From: an uncultured Tateyamaria sp.
Lineage (GTDB): Bacteria > Pseudomonadota > Alphaproteobacteria > Rhodobacterales > Rhodobacteraceae
DNA: 64,000 bases
Direction: 5' to 3'
Assembly: GCF_947494755.1 (NCBI RefSeq)
Contig: NZ_CANLVZ010000010.1
Coordinates: 1 to 64,000, forward strand
Position 1 is the stretch's first letter; each line of letters begins with the position of its first letter. Made by a program: the position numbers and the translations under genes. Below the pieces are notes generated by a model, which made no database searches, was not told where the DNA came from, and saw only the letters and a list, made by a program, of their open reading frames with translations. Of this stretch, positions 35,794 to 43,685 are shown in pieces.

Positions 35794-37950
35794 TCAGGCA
35801 GGCACCGAAGTGTCGCGCTTGTCGAGCCGACGACGCATGGGCGTGGTGCGCCGCATCTCGGTCGCGGGATCAAGCTGCGCGCGGCCTCCAATCTCTTGTT
35901 GGGGCGCTTTGAGCAAGCCAACGGGGTAGGTCGAAATTTCTGAGGCCAGCTCGTGGGTGGCCAATACGGGCACGTGAATGTCGTGCATCGCGAGATAGTT
36001 GCGGAAGCGGCGGCGCAGGTCAGCGGCGCAGACAAGGGCGGGCAGGCGGGTGCCGCTGTCCTGTTCGCTGATCACGTCGCGCATCTGCTTGAGGATGGCC
36101 TCGTTGACCTGGGGCGGCAGAGTCAGCCCGTCTTCTGGAACACCTGCCGGGCGACGGGCATCCTGCAGTGACCGTCGGATGGTCGCCTCGAGGTTGGGAT
36201 CAAGAAGCATGATACCCAGAATCCCCTCGCGGCCCGCAATCCGGTGGCAGAGCTGGCGTTTCATGGACCCGCGCAGGTGCTCGGCCAGGTTCACGACCTT
36301 CGGGGCGTCAAGGCTGTAAAGCCAGTAGTGAAGGGCTCCGATGAGCAAAGGCAGCGGGCGCACGGGCACACCGTCTTCGACCAGATAGCGCAGCAAACGG
36401 TGCAGGGCAGGCCGCTCGATCTTTTCGTCGATCTCGCTCATGGCCGTTGGTTCAGCGCCGTGCATCGCGGCAAGCAATTCCATGAAGATCTCGTTGGAAA
36501 ACAGCGTGCCCAGATTACGCTCGTAAATGCGGTAGGCCAGGTGGGCCACAGCCCCCTCGACCGGAACCGCGTCATAGCCCAACCCATCGATCACATGCAT
36601 GTTGGCGGATGGGACCCAGACGCCTTTCAGATCGATCCAATCCATCGGATCAGGCGCGGTGCCGGTCTGGGCGGCCATGATCTTGGACAGTCCGATGTCA
36701 CCGCGGACGGCAACTGCGTCCGTAGGCAGAACGCTTTTGAAAACCGGGACCTCGTCAATTTCAATCGCAACCATCTTGGGGCCATGCCGGTCATTCACGT
36801 CGACCGCCAGACGCGGAAAGCGTACGCCACGTGCATTATGCAACCTGTCCATCTTGAGCGATATGCGCTGTTCGAGATCGGTCAAATCCATGGGCGCTGC
36901 CGCTTCGGTGCCGATGATGACACGGATCCGGGTGCTGGCAGGGGCCAGTTCGACGTCGGCGTCTGCATCGTCTTCGTCTGCATCGTGGCCCATCCCTTCG
37001 GCGCGGGCTTCACGGATGATGGTGGCGCGCAAAAACAGCATCGAGACAAAGAGCGCGACCCCAATGCCTGCAAAGACCAGCGTAGGAAAGCCGGGAATGA
37101 ACCCGATGGCCAGCACGACAAAGGCGGCGATGCCGGGCACGCGTGGGTCTGACACCAGTTCCTTGAAGATGTCAGTGCCAAGGTCATCGTTGTCCATATT
37201 CGCCACACGGGTCACGATCACCCCCGCACACAGCGACATAAGCAGGGCCGGGATCTGTGCCACGAGACCATCTCCGACCGTCAGAAGGGAAAAGACGCCG
37301 ACAGCTTCGCCAAAGCCAAAGCCATGCATGCTCATCCCTACGGCGATCCCGCCAAGCAGGTTGATACAGATGATGATCAGCCCCGCTATCGCGTCGCCTT
37401 TGACGAATTTCATCGCCCCGTCCATGGCCCCGAAAAACTGGCTGTCGCGGTCCAGACGGGCGCGACGGCTGCTGGCTTCGGTCGCGTCGATGTTTCCGGC
37501 GCGCAATTCGGCGTCAATGCTCATTTGCTTGCCGGGCATCGCGTCGAGCGCAAATCGGGCCCCAACCTCGGCCACGCGTTCGGCCCCTTTGGTCACGACG
37601 AGGAATTGAACGACAGTGATGATCAAAAAGATGACAAGGCCGATCGCAATGGACCCCGACACGACAAACTCGCCAAAGGTCTCGATGATCTGGCCCGCAT
37701 CCGCTTCGCTGAGGATCAGGCGGGTGGTGCCGACAGACAGGGCCAGCCGAAAGGCGGTGCCAAGCAGAATGACGGACGGGAATGTCGAAAAATCAGATGG
37801 GTTGCGCAGATAAAGGGCGACCATCAACAGCAGGACAGAGAGGGATATATTGATCGCAAGCAAGACGTCGATCACCCCCTGACTAAGCGGCACGACCATC
37901 AGGGTCAGTGTCGCGATGACGACGGCAACGAGGATCAGATCCTTGCGCAT
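35794..37950 (-). CDS. sctV: T3SS export gate protein SctV
   Basis: A 718-residue FlhA/LcrD-type protein. The N-terminal half is membrane-embedded (about eight TM helices), with the FHIPEP signature region FSTFPSVILLGTAFRLALSVGTTRLIL near residues 60-90. The following blocks are VVTKGAERVAEVGARFALDAMPGKQMSIDAELRAGNIDA and QFFGAMDGAMKFVKGDAIAGLII. The C-terminal cytosolic domain forms the nonameric ring that docks chaperones. AAGGAG precedes the ATG at 37950. The gene is convergent with sctU across a 181-bp gap. Confidence 0.95.
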   Translation of the reverse strand: MRKDLILVAVVIATLTLMVVPLSQGVIDVLLAINISLSVLLLMVALYLRNPSDFSTFPSVILLGTAFRLALSVGTTRLILSEADAGQIIETFGEFVVSGSIAIGLVIFLIITVVQFLVVTKGAERVAEVGARFALDAMPGKQMSIDAELRAGNIDATEASSRRARLDRDSQFFGAMDGAMKFVKGDAIAGLIIICINLLGGIAVGMSMHGFGFGEAVGVFSLLTVGDGLVAQIPALLMSLCAGVIVTRVANMDNDDLGTDIFKELVSDPRVPGIAAFVVLAIGFIPGFPTLVFAGIGVALFVSMLFLRATIIREARAEGMGHDADEDDADADVELAPASTRIRVIIGTEAAAPMDLTDLEQRISLKMDRLHNARGVRFPRLAVDVNDRHGPKMVAIEIDEVPVFKSVLPTDAVAVRGDIGLSKIMAAQTGTAPDPMDWIDLKGVWVPSANMHVIDGLGYDAVPVEGAVAHLAYRIYERNLGTLFSNEIFMELLAAMHGAEPTAMSEIDEKIERPALHRLLRYLVEDGVPVRPLPLLIGALHYWLYSLDAPKVVNLAEHLRGSMKRQLCHRIAGREGILGIMLLDPNLEATIRRSLQDARRPAGVPEDGLTLPPQVNEAILKQMRDVISEQDSGTRLPALVCAADLRRRFRNYLAMHDIHVPVLATHELASEISTYPVGLLKAPQQEIGGRAQLDPATEMRRTTPMRRRLDKRDTSVPA

Positions 37951-38058
37951 ATCGATCTCCTTGAGGATAGGCGCGCCTGCGCAAAAGAGAGGGCAGGACC
38001 ATGACGGCCCTGCCACATTCCGGGCCGCCCCAAGGCCGCCCGGATAGGGTCTCGCCGG

Positions 38059-38235
38059 TTAGTTCTGGACTTTACCGGACTGGTCCTTGGCGACTTTTTC
38101 GTCAGCCGTGTTTTCCTGGAAGGTCATGTTCATATCCATGATTCTGAGGTACAGCGCCTCCGCCCGGGCTTCGAGCTGTGCGATGCCGTCGCCTTGGTCA
38201 GGTTCTGGGGGTGGGGTGTAATCAGGCCCGTTCAT
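38059..38235 (-). CDS. 58-residue protein between sctV and sctC
   Basis: A short frame with AAGGAGAAACC just before its ATG. The product has a proline-rich start (PDYTPPPEPDQ), then a helical stretch IAQLEARAEALYLRIMDMNM and a polar tail. No family recognised. The strong ribosome-binding site and operon position between sctV and sctC support a real gene; a needle-chaperone (SctE-like) or small structural role is possible. Confidence 0.6.
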   Translation of the reverse strand: MNGPDYTPPPEPDQGDGIAQLEARAEALYLRIMDMNMTFQENTADEKVAKDQSGKVQN

Positions 38236-38371
38236 TTGGTTTCTCCTTGAAGTGTCGCCCTGTTGGGCAGTGATGCCGCAAGGCGGCGTTGATGTGGCGC
38301 ATCGTTGCGCATGGGCCCCAAACCGCGCGATTGGCGCTTTGGGATTTCGGAGGCGAAAGGGATGCAGCGCA

Positions 38372-39052
38372 TCAGCTTTCGGCCTTTAACTGGGTGGGCG
38401 CAGGCGCTTCGACCGGCGCAATTTGCGGGATGTCGCTGGCGGCGGGTGCGTTGACGGCCTCAAGACCCATGCTGACGCCGCGCCGCACCCGGATATTGGA
38501 CGCTGGCGATGTCAGTGGCGGGATGCTTTCGACAATCGCCTCGGCAATGGCCAACATGCGGGGCGGACCCGTCAGCGTGAGGGCCATGCCTGTTGCAGCC
38601 TCGCGCACATCACCAGGCGCAAATTGCAAGCCCGCGTCCGACAGGGCCGCAAGGGCGCGATCCTTGCTGACTCCCTTCAGACGGACAAGACGCAGTGCGG
38701 TTTCGTCTTTGGCTGATACGTGCACCGTGCCCCCAAATTCGAACAGGTCAAGATTATGGGCGGCGGCAAGGCCCGTCAGAGCGGGCAGAACCGGACCCGT
38801 CAGCGTATGGCGCTGAACACGGGCCCGCACCGCTTCGCTGGGGCGGATGCGCAGGCCGGTATCACGCTCGATCATCGCAAAGACATCTTCGATATACTGG
38901 TCGACGATGACGTATTGAATGGTCTGCTCTGCCGCGCCGGAGGCACCAATGGGCTGTGCGCTGACAGAGGTCGCGGCACAGATCAACGCAACACAAGCTG
39001 CGCATGTGTCGCGGCGGACCGTTGCGGCGCGGGCTGTCAGGGCTGTGATCAT
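38372..39052 (-). CDS. sctC: short SctC: secretin N-domains without the secretin pore
   Basis: A 226-residue exported protein with a Sec signal peptide (cleavage near VSAQP, about residue 33). It has an N0-type domain (QYVIVDQYIEDVFAMIERDTGLRIR, then HTLTGPVLPALTGLAAAHNLDLFEFGGTVHVS) and an N1/N3-type domain (LKGVSKDRALAALSDAGLQFAPGDV, then ALTLTGPPRMLAIAEAIVESI). It stops after a proline-rich tail where the secretin barrel should begin. This matches the RhcC1 half of the split secretin in rhizobial T3SS. The RhcC2 half is not in the window. Confidence 0.82.
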   Translation of the reverse strand: MITALTARAATVRRDTCAACVALICAATSVSAQPIGASGAAEQTIQYVIVDQYIEDVFAMIERDTGLRIRPSEAVRARVQRHTLTGPVLPALTGLAAAHNLDLFEFGGTVHVSAKDETALRLVRLKGVSKDRALAALSDAGLQFAPGDVREAATGMALTLTGPPRMLAIAEAIVESIPPLTSPASNIRVRRGVSMGLEAVNAPAASDIPQIAPVEAPAPTQLKAES

Positions 39053-39285
39053 CGACGCTCTCTTTGGTTGACGGTTTCGTTGTGAATGAGGTTACCGGCC
39101 GGGTCATAGGGGCACCATCCGCGCAAGGGCGACCGACACGCCCGTGCGGTTGCGGGGTCTTCTACGTAGTCACCTAGAAGAATCACAAAACGGATGAGGG
39201 TGATCAGGGGCCGCGCCGCTCGGTGATCGGGGTCTGCTCCGTTAGGATGGGACCACTATACTAATACGCGCACGAAGGGTTGATC
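39053..39285. promoter_or_regulatory. divergent T3SS promoter region (sctC / sctI operons)
   Basis: A 233-bp gap separates the sctC-sctV operon (minus) from the operon starting at 39286 (plus). It contains the palindromic octamer CTACGTAG at 39162-39169, which shares the TACGTA half site of the box family. The second half 12 bp on (TAGAAG) is a poor match. Confidence 0.35.
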
Positions 39286-39474
39286 ATGGAAGAGACCGCC
39301 ATCACAGAAACCGGCCAGCCCGGAAACGGTTCAGGCGAATTGTCGGAAGCGGATCTGGCCGAAGCCTTTGCAGGTATCGCATTCGGAATTCTCGACGCGG
39401 TGGTCCTTGGACCCATGCGCAGCGAGATGATGACCATGACGGAAGAAGATCAAAGCTCTTCGACTTACTTCTGA
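39286..39474 (+). CDS. 62-residue protein, first gene of the sctI-sctD operon
   Basis: A short acidic protein with a Gly/Ser/Thr N-terminus. A middle amphipathic helix (ELSEADLAEAFAGIAFGILDAVVLGPM) and a polar end (SSSTYF) follow. The size and position directly before sctI are where a needle gene (sctF) or small rod partner is often found, but needle motifs are not evident. A TTG six bases upstream is another start. Confidence 0.6.
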   Translation: MEETAITETGQPGNGSGELSEADLAEAFAGIAFGILDAVVLGPMRSEMMTMTEEDQSSSTYF

Positions 39475-39508
39475 GCGCACCCCATCACCCGTTGCGAAAG
39501 GATATGTC

Positions 39509-39949
39509 ATGAGTGACACGACCCACTCTCCGCTTGATGCGATTGAACCGCTTGGCTCTGCCGGGGCGGCGCCGTCACCGGTGCAAAACTACATGTCGCT
39601 TCAGGAGCTGTCAGCGGATGCCGCACAGAACGTTATGGCTGCCGACAATCTGTCAACCGCGATGGAAGGGGCTATGTCCGGCATCCTGACTATGCCTGGC
39701 GCGCAGGTCGAAACGTTGTCTTTCAAGGACTCGCTGACCGGAGCCACTGGTGATGAGGTGACGCGGGCCAAGACTGACCTTGTGTCTGACACCGCGGACG
39801 CGACGGGTGCGAACCCCGCGCAGGACGGGCAGGATGCCCTCGCCGCCCGGTACGAGAAACTCTACACCGATATGACGGTGTTTCAGGTCGCATGGTCCAT
39901 TGCCCGTCGCGTGCAGCAAGACACCTCGCAATTGCTGCGTGGCCAATAG
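39509..39949 (+). CDS. sctI: T3SS inner rod protein SctI (probable)
   Basis: A 146-residue protein without a signal peptide. The last 35 residues form the amphipathic helix typical of the YscI/HrpB family: AARYEKLYTDMTVFQVAWSIARRVQQDTSQLLRGQ, with the conserved pattern ending in LLRGQ. The N-terminal two thirds are polar and variable. SctI polymerises at the needle base between the export gate and needle. GAAAGG lies before the ATG. The next gene is sctD, 15 bp downstream. Confidence 0.8.
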   Translation: MSDTTHSPLDAIEPLGSAGAAPSPVQNYMSLQELSADAAQNVMAADNLSTAMEGAMSGILTMPGAQVETLSFKDSLTGATGDEVTRAKTDLVSDTADATGANPAQDGQDALAARYEKLYTDMTVFQVAWSIARRVQQDTSQLLRGQ

Positions 39950-39964
39950 GAAAAGGGTCGGGCC

Positions 39965-40879
39965 ATGACACAGACCGCCTCTTTTGACTATCTGCGCGCC
40001 CGCGCGATCCGTCTGGCGCATCGGCTCAGCCCCCGGGCAGGCCCGCTTGAGCAGGTCCGTGTGCGCCTGCGCGGTGGTCTGATGTCTGGCTTGTTCTCCG
40101 ATCTGAAAGGGGACGGGTTCCATGTCGGTGGGCAGGACGACAACGACATCGTTCTGCTGGACCCCGATTTGGGAGGAACCCGCCTGCACGTCACATCGCA
40201 GCGCAGTGCGATCGGCGCACTCGTCAACTTGCGCGCGGACACGCCGGGCATGACGGTCGGCGGTACCCCGATTGATCGGGTCGGTCTGTGGGAACGACTG
40301 CCGTGCACTGTCGATCTGGGCGGGGTCGAGATGGAACTCGACCTTCCCAACCGGAGCGGGGCGGTGAGGGTTACAGGCTTTGCTTATGTCGGGATCGTGG
40401 CTGCGGCGGCCTTGGCGTTGCTCTTGTTCCCTGCCGCGACGCCATCGCACGATATGGCCAGTGTCATCCAAGAGCCCGAGCTGACCGAGACGACGTCCGG
40501 AGCCACGGATCTGACACAACTGATCGAAGAGGCAGGATTGGGCCAATACCTGACCATCACGCCGGGATCAGGCGACACGTTACGCGTCGCCGGGCGGCTG
40601 CCCGAGGCGCGCATGACAGCGTGGCGGGACTTGCGCATGGGCTGGGATCAGCGCCCGAACGCAGCGCCGCTTGTGAGCCGGGTCAGTACGATGAAGGGGC
40701 TTGATGCGCTGCCTCCGATTGCTGCCGTCCAGTTGGGCACCGATCCTTACATTCTGCTCACCAGTGGTCGCAACATCACACCCGGCGAAGTCCTGACCGA
40801 TGGGTGGACCGTGACCGAAATCCGTCCCACCAGCTTTCTGCTGTCTCGCAATGGTGAAGACATCGACATTGCATTCTAA
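39965..40879 (+). CDS. sctD: T3SS inner-membrane ring protein SctD
   Basis: A 304-residue protein with a cytosolic FHA-like domain. This includes RVRLRGGLMSGLFSDLKGDGFHVGGQDDNDIVLLDPDLGGTRLHV. A single TM helix is at about 140-160 (VGIVAAAALALLLFPAAT). The periplasmic part contains BON/ring-type folds (ITPGSGDTLRVAGRLPEARMTAWRDL, then GRNITPGEVLTDGWTVTEIRPTSFLLSRNGEDI). This is the PrgH/YscD layout. SctD rings surround SctJ. The protein is somewhat shorter than YscD. Confidence 0.88.
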   Translation: MTQTASFDYLRARAIRLAHRLSPRAGPLEQVRVRLRGGLMSGLFSDLKGDGFHVGGQDDNDIVLLDPDLGGTRLHVTSQRSAIGALVNLRADTPGMTVGGTPIDRVGLWERLPCTVDLGGVEMELDLPNRSGAVRVTGFAYVGIVAAAALALLLFPAATPSHDMASVIQEPELTETTSGATDLTQLIEEAGLGQYLTITPGSGDTLRVAGRLPEARMTAWRDLRMGWDQRPNAAPLVSRVSTMKGLDALPPIAAVQLGTDPYILLTSGRNITPGEVLTDGWTVTEIRPTSFLLSRNGEDIDIAF

Positions 40880-40896
40880 CGCTTGGAGAATTCTCG

Positions 40897-41310
40897 ATGA
40901 CAGATAGTGTTTCCAGAAGTAGCGCGACGGACCTGAACCAGATTGAGGCGGACAACCTCGGCTTTGATACCAGCCTGTTCCTGCCGGACGGTGCGGAACC
41001 GCCCAACCCTGAAACCTTCACCACGATGATCACCACGGTATTGCAGCCATGGGCCATCGAATCCGAGGAAACCGTATCGGGCCCATTGCGCGACTTTGTG
41101 GCCCAGGAACTCGAGACCTTGGGGGCAATGACAACCGGACAGATGGCTTGGGCGGTGGCAGAATTGGTCGTTGCCCGTCAAGCCGAAGTGCTGGGGTCAG
41201 GCGACCCTGCCGCCCAGGACGGATTGCTAAGTTTGGGTGAATTGGCGCGCATGTTCGAACATGTGTTCATGGCCAACAGCGGGACATCACTTGATGGGCA
41301 GCCCGCCTAG
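40897..41310 (+). CDS. unknown 137-residue protein in the sctI-sctD operon
   Basis: A small acidic (Asp/Glu-rich), mostly helical protein with a good ribosome-binding site (TTGGAGAA) 8 bases before its ATG. No signal peptide or membrane segment was seen. The helical core (FVAQELETLGAMTTGQMAWAVAELVVARQAEVLG) and size would suit a secretion chaperone or sorting-platform accessory. No family is recognised. Confidence 0.65.
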   Translation: MTDSVSRSSATDLNQIEADNLGFDTSLFLPDGAEPPNPETFTTMITTVLQPWAIESEETVSGPLRDFVAQELETLGAMTTGQMAWAVAELVVARQAEVLGSGDPAAQDGLLSLGELARMFEHVFMANSGTSLDGQPA

Positions 41311-41337
41311 AACCAAATCACACGAAGGACGCACGCG

Positions 41338-41664
41338 ATGAAGATGGATCCTCCTCCCAGCACGCCGGGCGAGCCCGCCGGGGCGGGTATGCGCGACGAT
41401 AAGGACGTGAAACTGCTCTGTGCCCTTGCCGCAGCGCATACTCTGTTTGGGCGGCATGACACGGCGGCCGGTTTTGTTGGCCTCGCGGCATGGATCATGC
41501 CTGAGAACAGGCGGGTCATTGAATTGCAGGCGTTGATCGACATGCGGCGGGGGCGGCTGGTCAATGCGCTGGACGCCACAACCCGGCTGCGCGCGGGTGG
41601 ACATGCGATACCGGATGAACTGACCCTGATCGAAACCCGGGCCGCCGCACAGCAGCTGGTGTGA
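41338..41664 (+). CDS. TPR-like small protein, possible needle/translocator chaperone (SctG-like)
   Basis: A 108-residue protein with helical repeats of TPR character: VKLLCALAAAHTLFGRHDTAAGFVGLAAWIMPENRRVIELQALIDMRRGRLVNALDATTRL. TPR proteins of this size serve as T3SS chaperones, such as the YscG needle co-chaperone. It is the last gene of the sctI-sctD operon. The specific partner is unknown. Confidence 0.6.
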   Translation: MKMDPPPSTPGEPAGAGMRDDKDVKLLCALAAAHTLFGRHDTAAGFVGLAAWIMPENRRVIELQALIDMRRGRLVNALDATTRLRAGGHAIPDELTLIETRAAAQQLV

Positions 41665-41668
41665 GGCC

Positions 41669-41689
41669 CTGACCTCTATTGGGGGTCAG
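41669..41689. terminator. possible bidirectional terminator
   Basis: CTGACC at 41669-41674 pairs with GGTCAG at 41684-41689 around a 9-nt loop, in the 42-bp gap between two converging genes. The stem is short and no clear U-run follows. Confidence 0.3.
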
Positions 41690-41706
41690 CCGACAGCGCC
41701 CCCGGT

Positions 41707-42444
41707 TTATTGCTCGCCGGTTGTCATTCCAATCCGTGTGCGAATGTCGTTCATGATCGTATCGACAAAGCCTGTCTGCAACGCTCCGAAGTAACGCAGT
41801 TCGAAATAGCTGGTCACAGCGACCTCGGAATGAAAATAGAGCGCCTGCCGCAATCCAGCATCGTCCACGACGACCCCGTTTTCCTCGGCGGCCTCAGTGA
41901 TCAGCTGGACGTTCGCCTCGATCGCTTCATCGATGGTTTCGGCAATACTGAGATCATCGGCAATGATCAGGACCACTTCGTCTGGGGCAACCTCGACCAG
42001 CCGCGATCCTTCGCCTTCGTTCAGATAGACCTCGGTGATATCACCGTTGCTCGTCGCAATGGTTTCGAGTGTGCCTTCATCAACTGCGATGACTTCCACG
42101 TCCAAACGGTTGTTGCTGTCCAAATCATTGATCGTGTTGTCGATAGCAGTCTGCTCGCCGTTGGTGCGATTGTCGGCCAACTGGCCATCGATCTCACTGC
42201 CAAAGGCTGCGCGGTCCGGCTCGGATTCCAACCGGTCGTTTGTATCGCGAAAGACGGCTTCGCCGATCTGTTCGACAACCGAGTCCCCCCCGACCTCGAC
42301 GGCAGTATCGTCCGCATCGGCCCCTGACCCGCCTTCTGGGCTAAGAGCGGTATTGGGACGTTTGCGACCGGCGATCAGTGGGACATCCAAAGTCCCTTCC
42401 AAATCCAAACCGGCGCTTGGGTCTGCGGCAACAATCTCGGTCAT
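41707..42444 (-). CDS. unknown 245-residue acidic protein, candidate T3SS substrate
   Basis: The start at 42444 has GGGAGGTGTGAC before the ATG; a longer frame to 42474 is not needed. The protein is very acidic in its first 90 residues, then has a beta-rich middle (RLDVEVIAVDEGTLETIATSNGDITEVYLNEGEG) and a helical end. There is no signal peptide or membrane segment. No family is recognised. It ends the T3SS locus, converges on the sctI-sctD operon, and has the shared direct-repeat box 69 bp upstream. Confidence 0.65.
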   Translation of the reverse strand: MTEIVAADPSAGLDLEGTLDVPLIAGRKRPNTALSPEGGSGADADDTAVEVGGDSVVEQIGEAVFRDTNDRLESEPDRAAFGSEIDGQLADNRTNGEQTAIDNTINDLDSNNRLDVEVIAVDEGTLETIATSNGDITEVYLNEGEGSRLVEVAPDEVVLIIADDLSIAETIDEAIEANVQLITEAAEENGVVVDDAGLRQALYFHSEVAVTSYFELRYFGALQTGFVDTIMNDIRTRIGMTTGEQ

Positions 42445-42512
42445 GTCACACCTCCCTTCGATAGGTGCGCTCAAGTCTAAGGGATGCCAAATTAGTTGCT
42501 ATCCGCATCAGC

Positions 42513-42530
42513 CACGCAGAGGTGTACGTG
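42513..42530. promoter_or_regulatory. direct-repeat box between the 245-aa protein and wbpB
   Basis: CACGCA-N6-TACGTG, half sites 12 bp apart, 69 bp before the 42444 start. It lies in a 290-bp divergent gap in which nothing else clear is seen; the sugar operon promoter must also be here. Confidence 0.45.
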
Positions 42531-42734
42531 GTTTTTGACATCGGAGAGAGGCATCGCCTTGCCTCCATTCCGCTGACAATGGGTGGTTTGGTCACTTGCC
42601 CCGGCCCGCTCGAATCTAGTTCAGCCGCTCGCCGTCGTCGGGGCCCGCAAGCGGCCTAGTTCAACCTAGACAACCTCACGAGCGTCGCATAATGACCGCA
42701 TACAGGTCGATACCCGTGCGCTGAAGGTGAAAAA

Positions 42735-43685
42735 GTGACGAAAAACTACGCGTTGATCGGCGCCGCTGGCTATGTTGCGCCGCGCCATATGAAGGCAATC
42801 AAAGCGACCGGTGGCATTCTGACCACGGCATACGATTTGAACGACAGTATTGGGATTATGGATAGCCATTTCCCCGAGGCTTCATTCTTTACCGAATTCG
42901 AACAATTCGAAGCGGATGTTTATGCCCGCCAAGCCGGGGGGGAGCGGCTCGACTATGTCGGAATTTGCTCACCCAACTATTTGCACAAAGCGCATATCGG
43001 GTTCGCCTTGCGTGCTGGCGCAGATGCGATTTGTGAAAAGCCACTGGTGTTGAATCCAAGCGATCTTGACGACCTGGTCACGCTTGAAAAAGAAACGGGT
43101 CGCCGCGTGAATTCGATCCTGCAGTTGCGCCTGCATCCGGCCATTATTGCGCTGAAAAAGAAAATCGCCGAAGGGCCGAGTGATAAAATCCACGATGTGG
43201 ATATGGGATACTTCACCTCGCGTGGAAAGTGGTATCACGCCTCCTGGAAGGGATTTGACCAAAAGTCCGGTGGCATTGCGACAAATATCGGGGTGCATTT
43301 TTATGATATGCTATCCTTCATCTTTGGCCCGGTGAAATCATCCGTTGTCCATCACCGCGCAGAGGATGCCGCGGCGGGCTATCTGGAGTTCGAAAAGGCG
43401 CGTGTGCGGTGGGTCTTGTCGATCAACCGCTCACACTTGCCACCGCAGACACCTGAGGGGCAAACCACTTATCGTTCCATCACTGTCGACGGTGATGAAA
43501 TTGAGTTTTCCGGCGGCTTCACCGACTTGCACACCACCAGCTATCAGACTGTTCTGGACGGTCACGGCTTTGGCTTGGACGTGGTGCGCCCTTCAATCGA
43601 GGTGGTCAGTGATATCCGCACGGCCGCTATTCAACCGAACGTGGGCGAACAGCATCCCGATTTCGCCAAGGTTATCGGCGGATGA
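42735..43685 (+). CDS. wbpB: WbpB-like UDP-GlcNAc-uronate 3-dehydrogenase
   Basis: A 316-residue Gfo/Idh/MocA oxidoreductase starting at GTG. The Rossmann start YALIGAAGYVAPRHMKAI and the conserved CSPNYLHKAHIGFALRAGADAICEKPLVL block (EKP motif) are typical of WbpB/WlbA. This enzyme oxidises C3 of UDP-2-acetamido-2-deoxyglucuronic acid. It is the first of three genes with overlapping or near-touching ends (wbpB-wbpD-wbpE), matching the pathway to UDP-2,3-diacetamido uronic acid. Confidence 0.9.
   Translation: MTKNYALIGAAGYVAPRHMKAIKATGGILTTAYDLNDSIGIMDSHFPEASFFTEFEQFEADVYARQAGGERLDYVGICSPNYLHKAHIGFALRAGADAICEKPLVLNPSDLDDLVTLEKETGRRVNSILQLRLHPAIIALKKKIAEGPSDKIHDVDMGYFTSRGKWYHASWKGFDQKSGGIATNIGVHFYDMLSFIFGPVKSSVVHHRAEDAAAGYLEFEKARVRWVLSINRSHLPPQTPEGQTTYRSITVDGDEIEFSGGFTDLHTTSYQTVLDGHGFGLDVVRPSIEVVSDIRTAAIQPNVGEQHPDFAKVIGG

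Noticed and set aside
39162-39180. Direct-repeat box in the sctC/sctI divergent region
   Set aside because: The first half site TACGTA is good but the second (TAGAAG) is not, so it is listed only as a half site.
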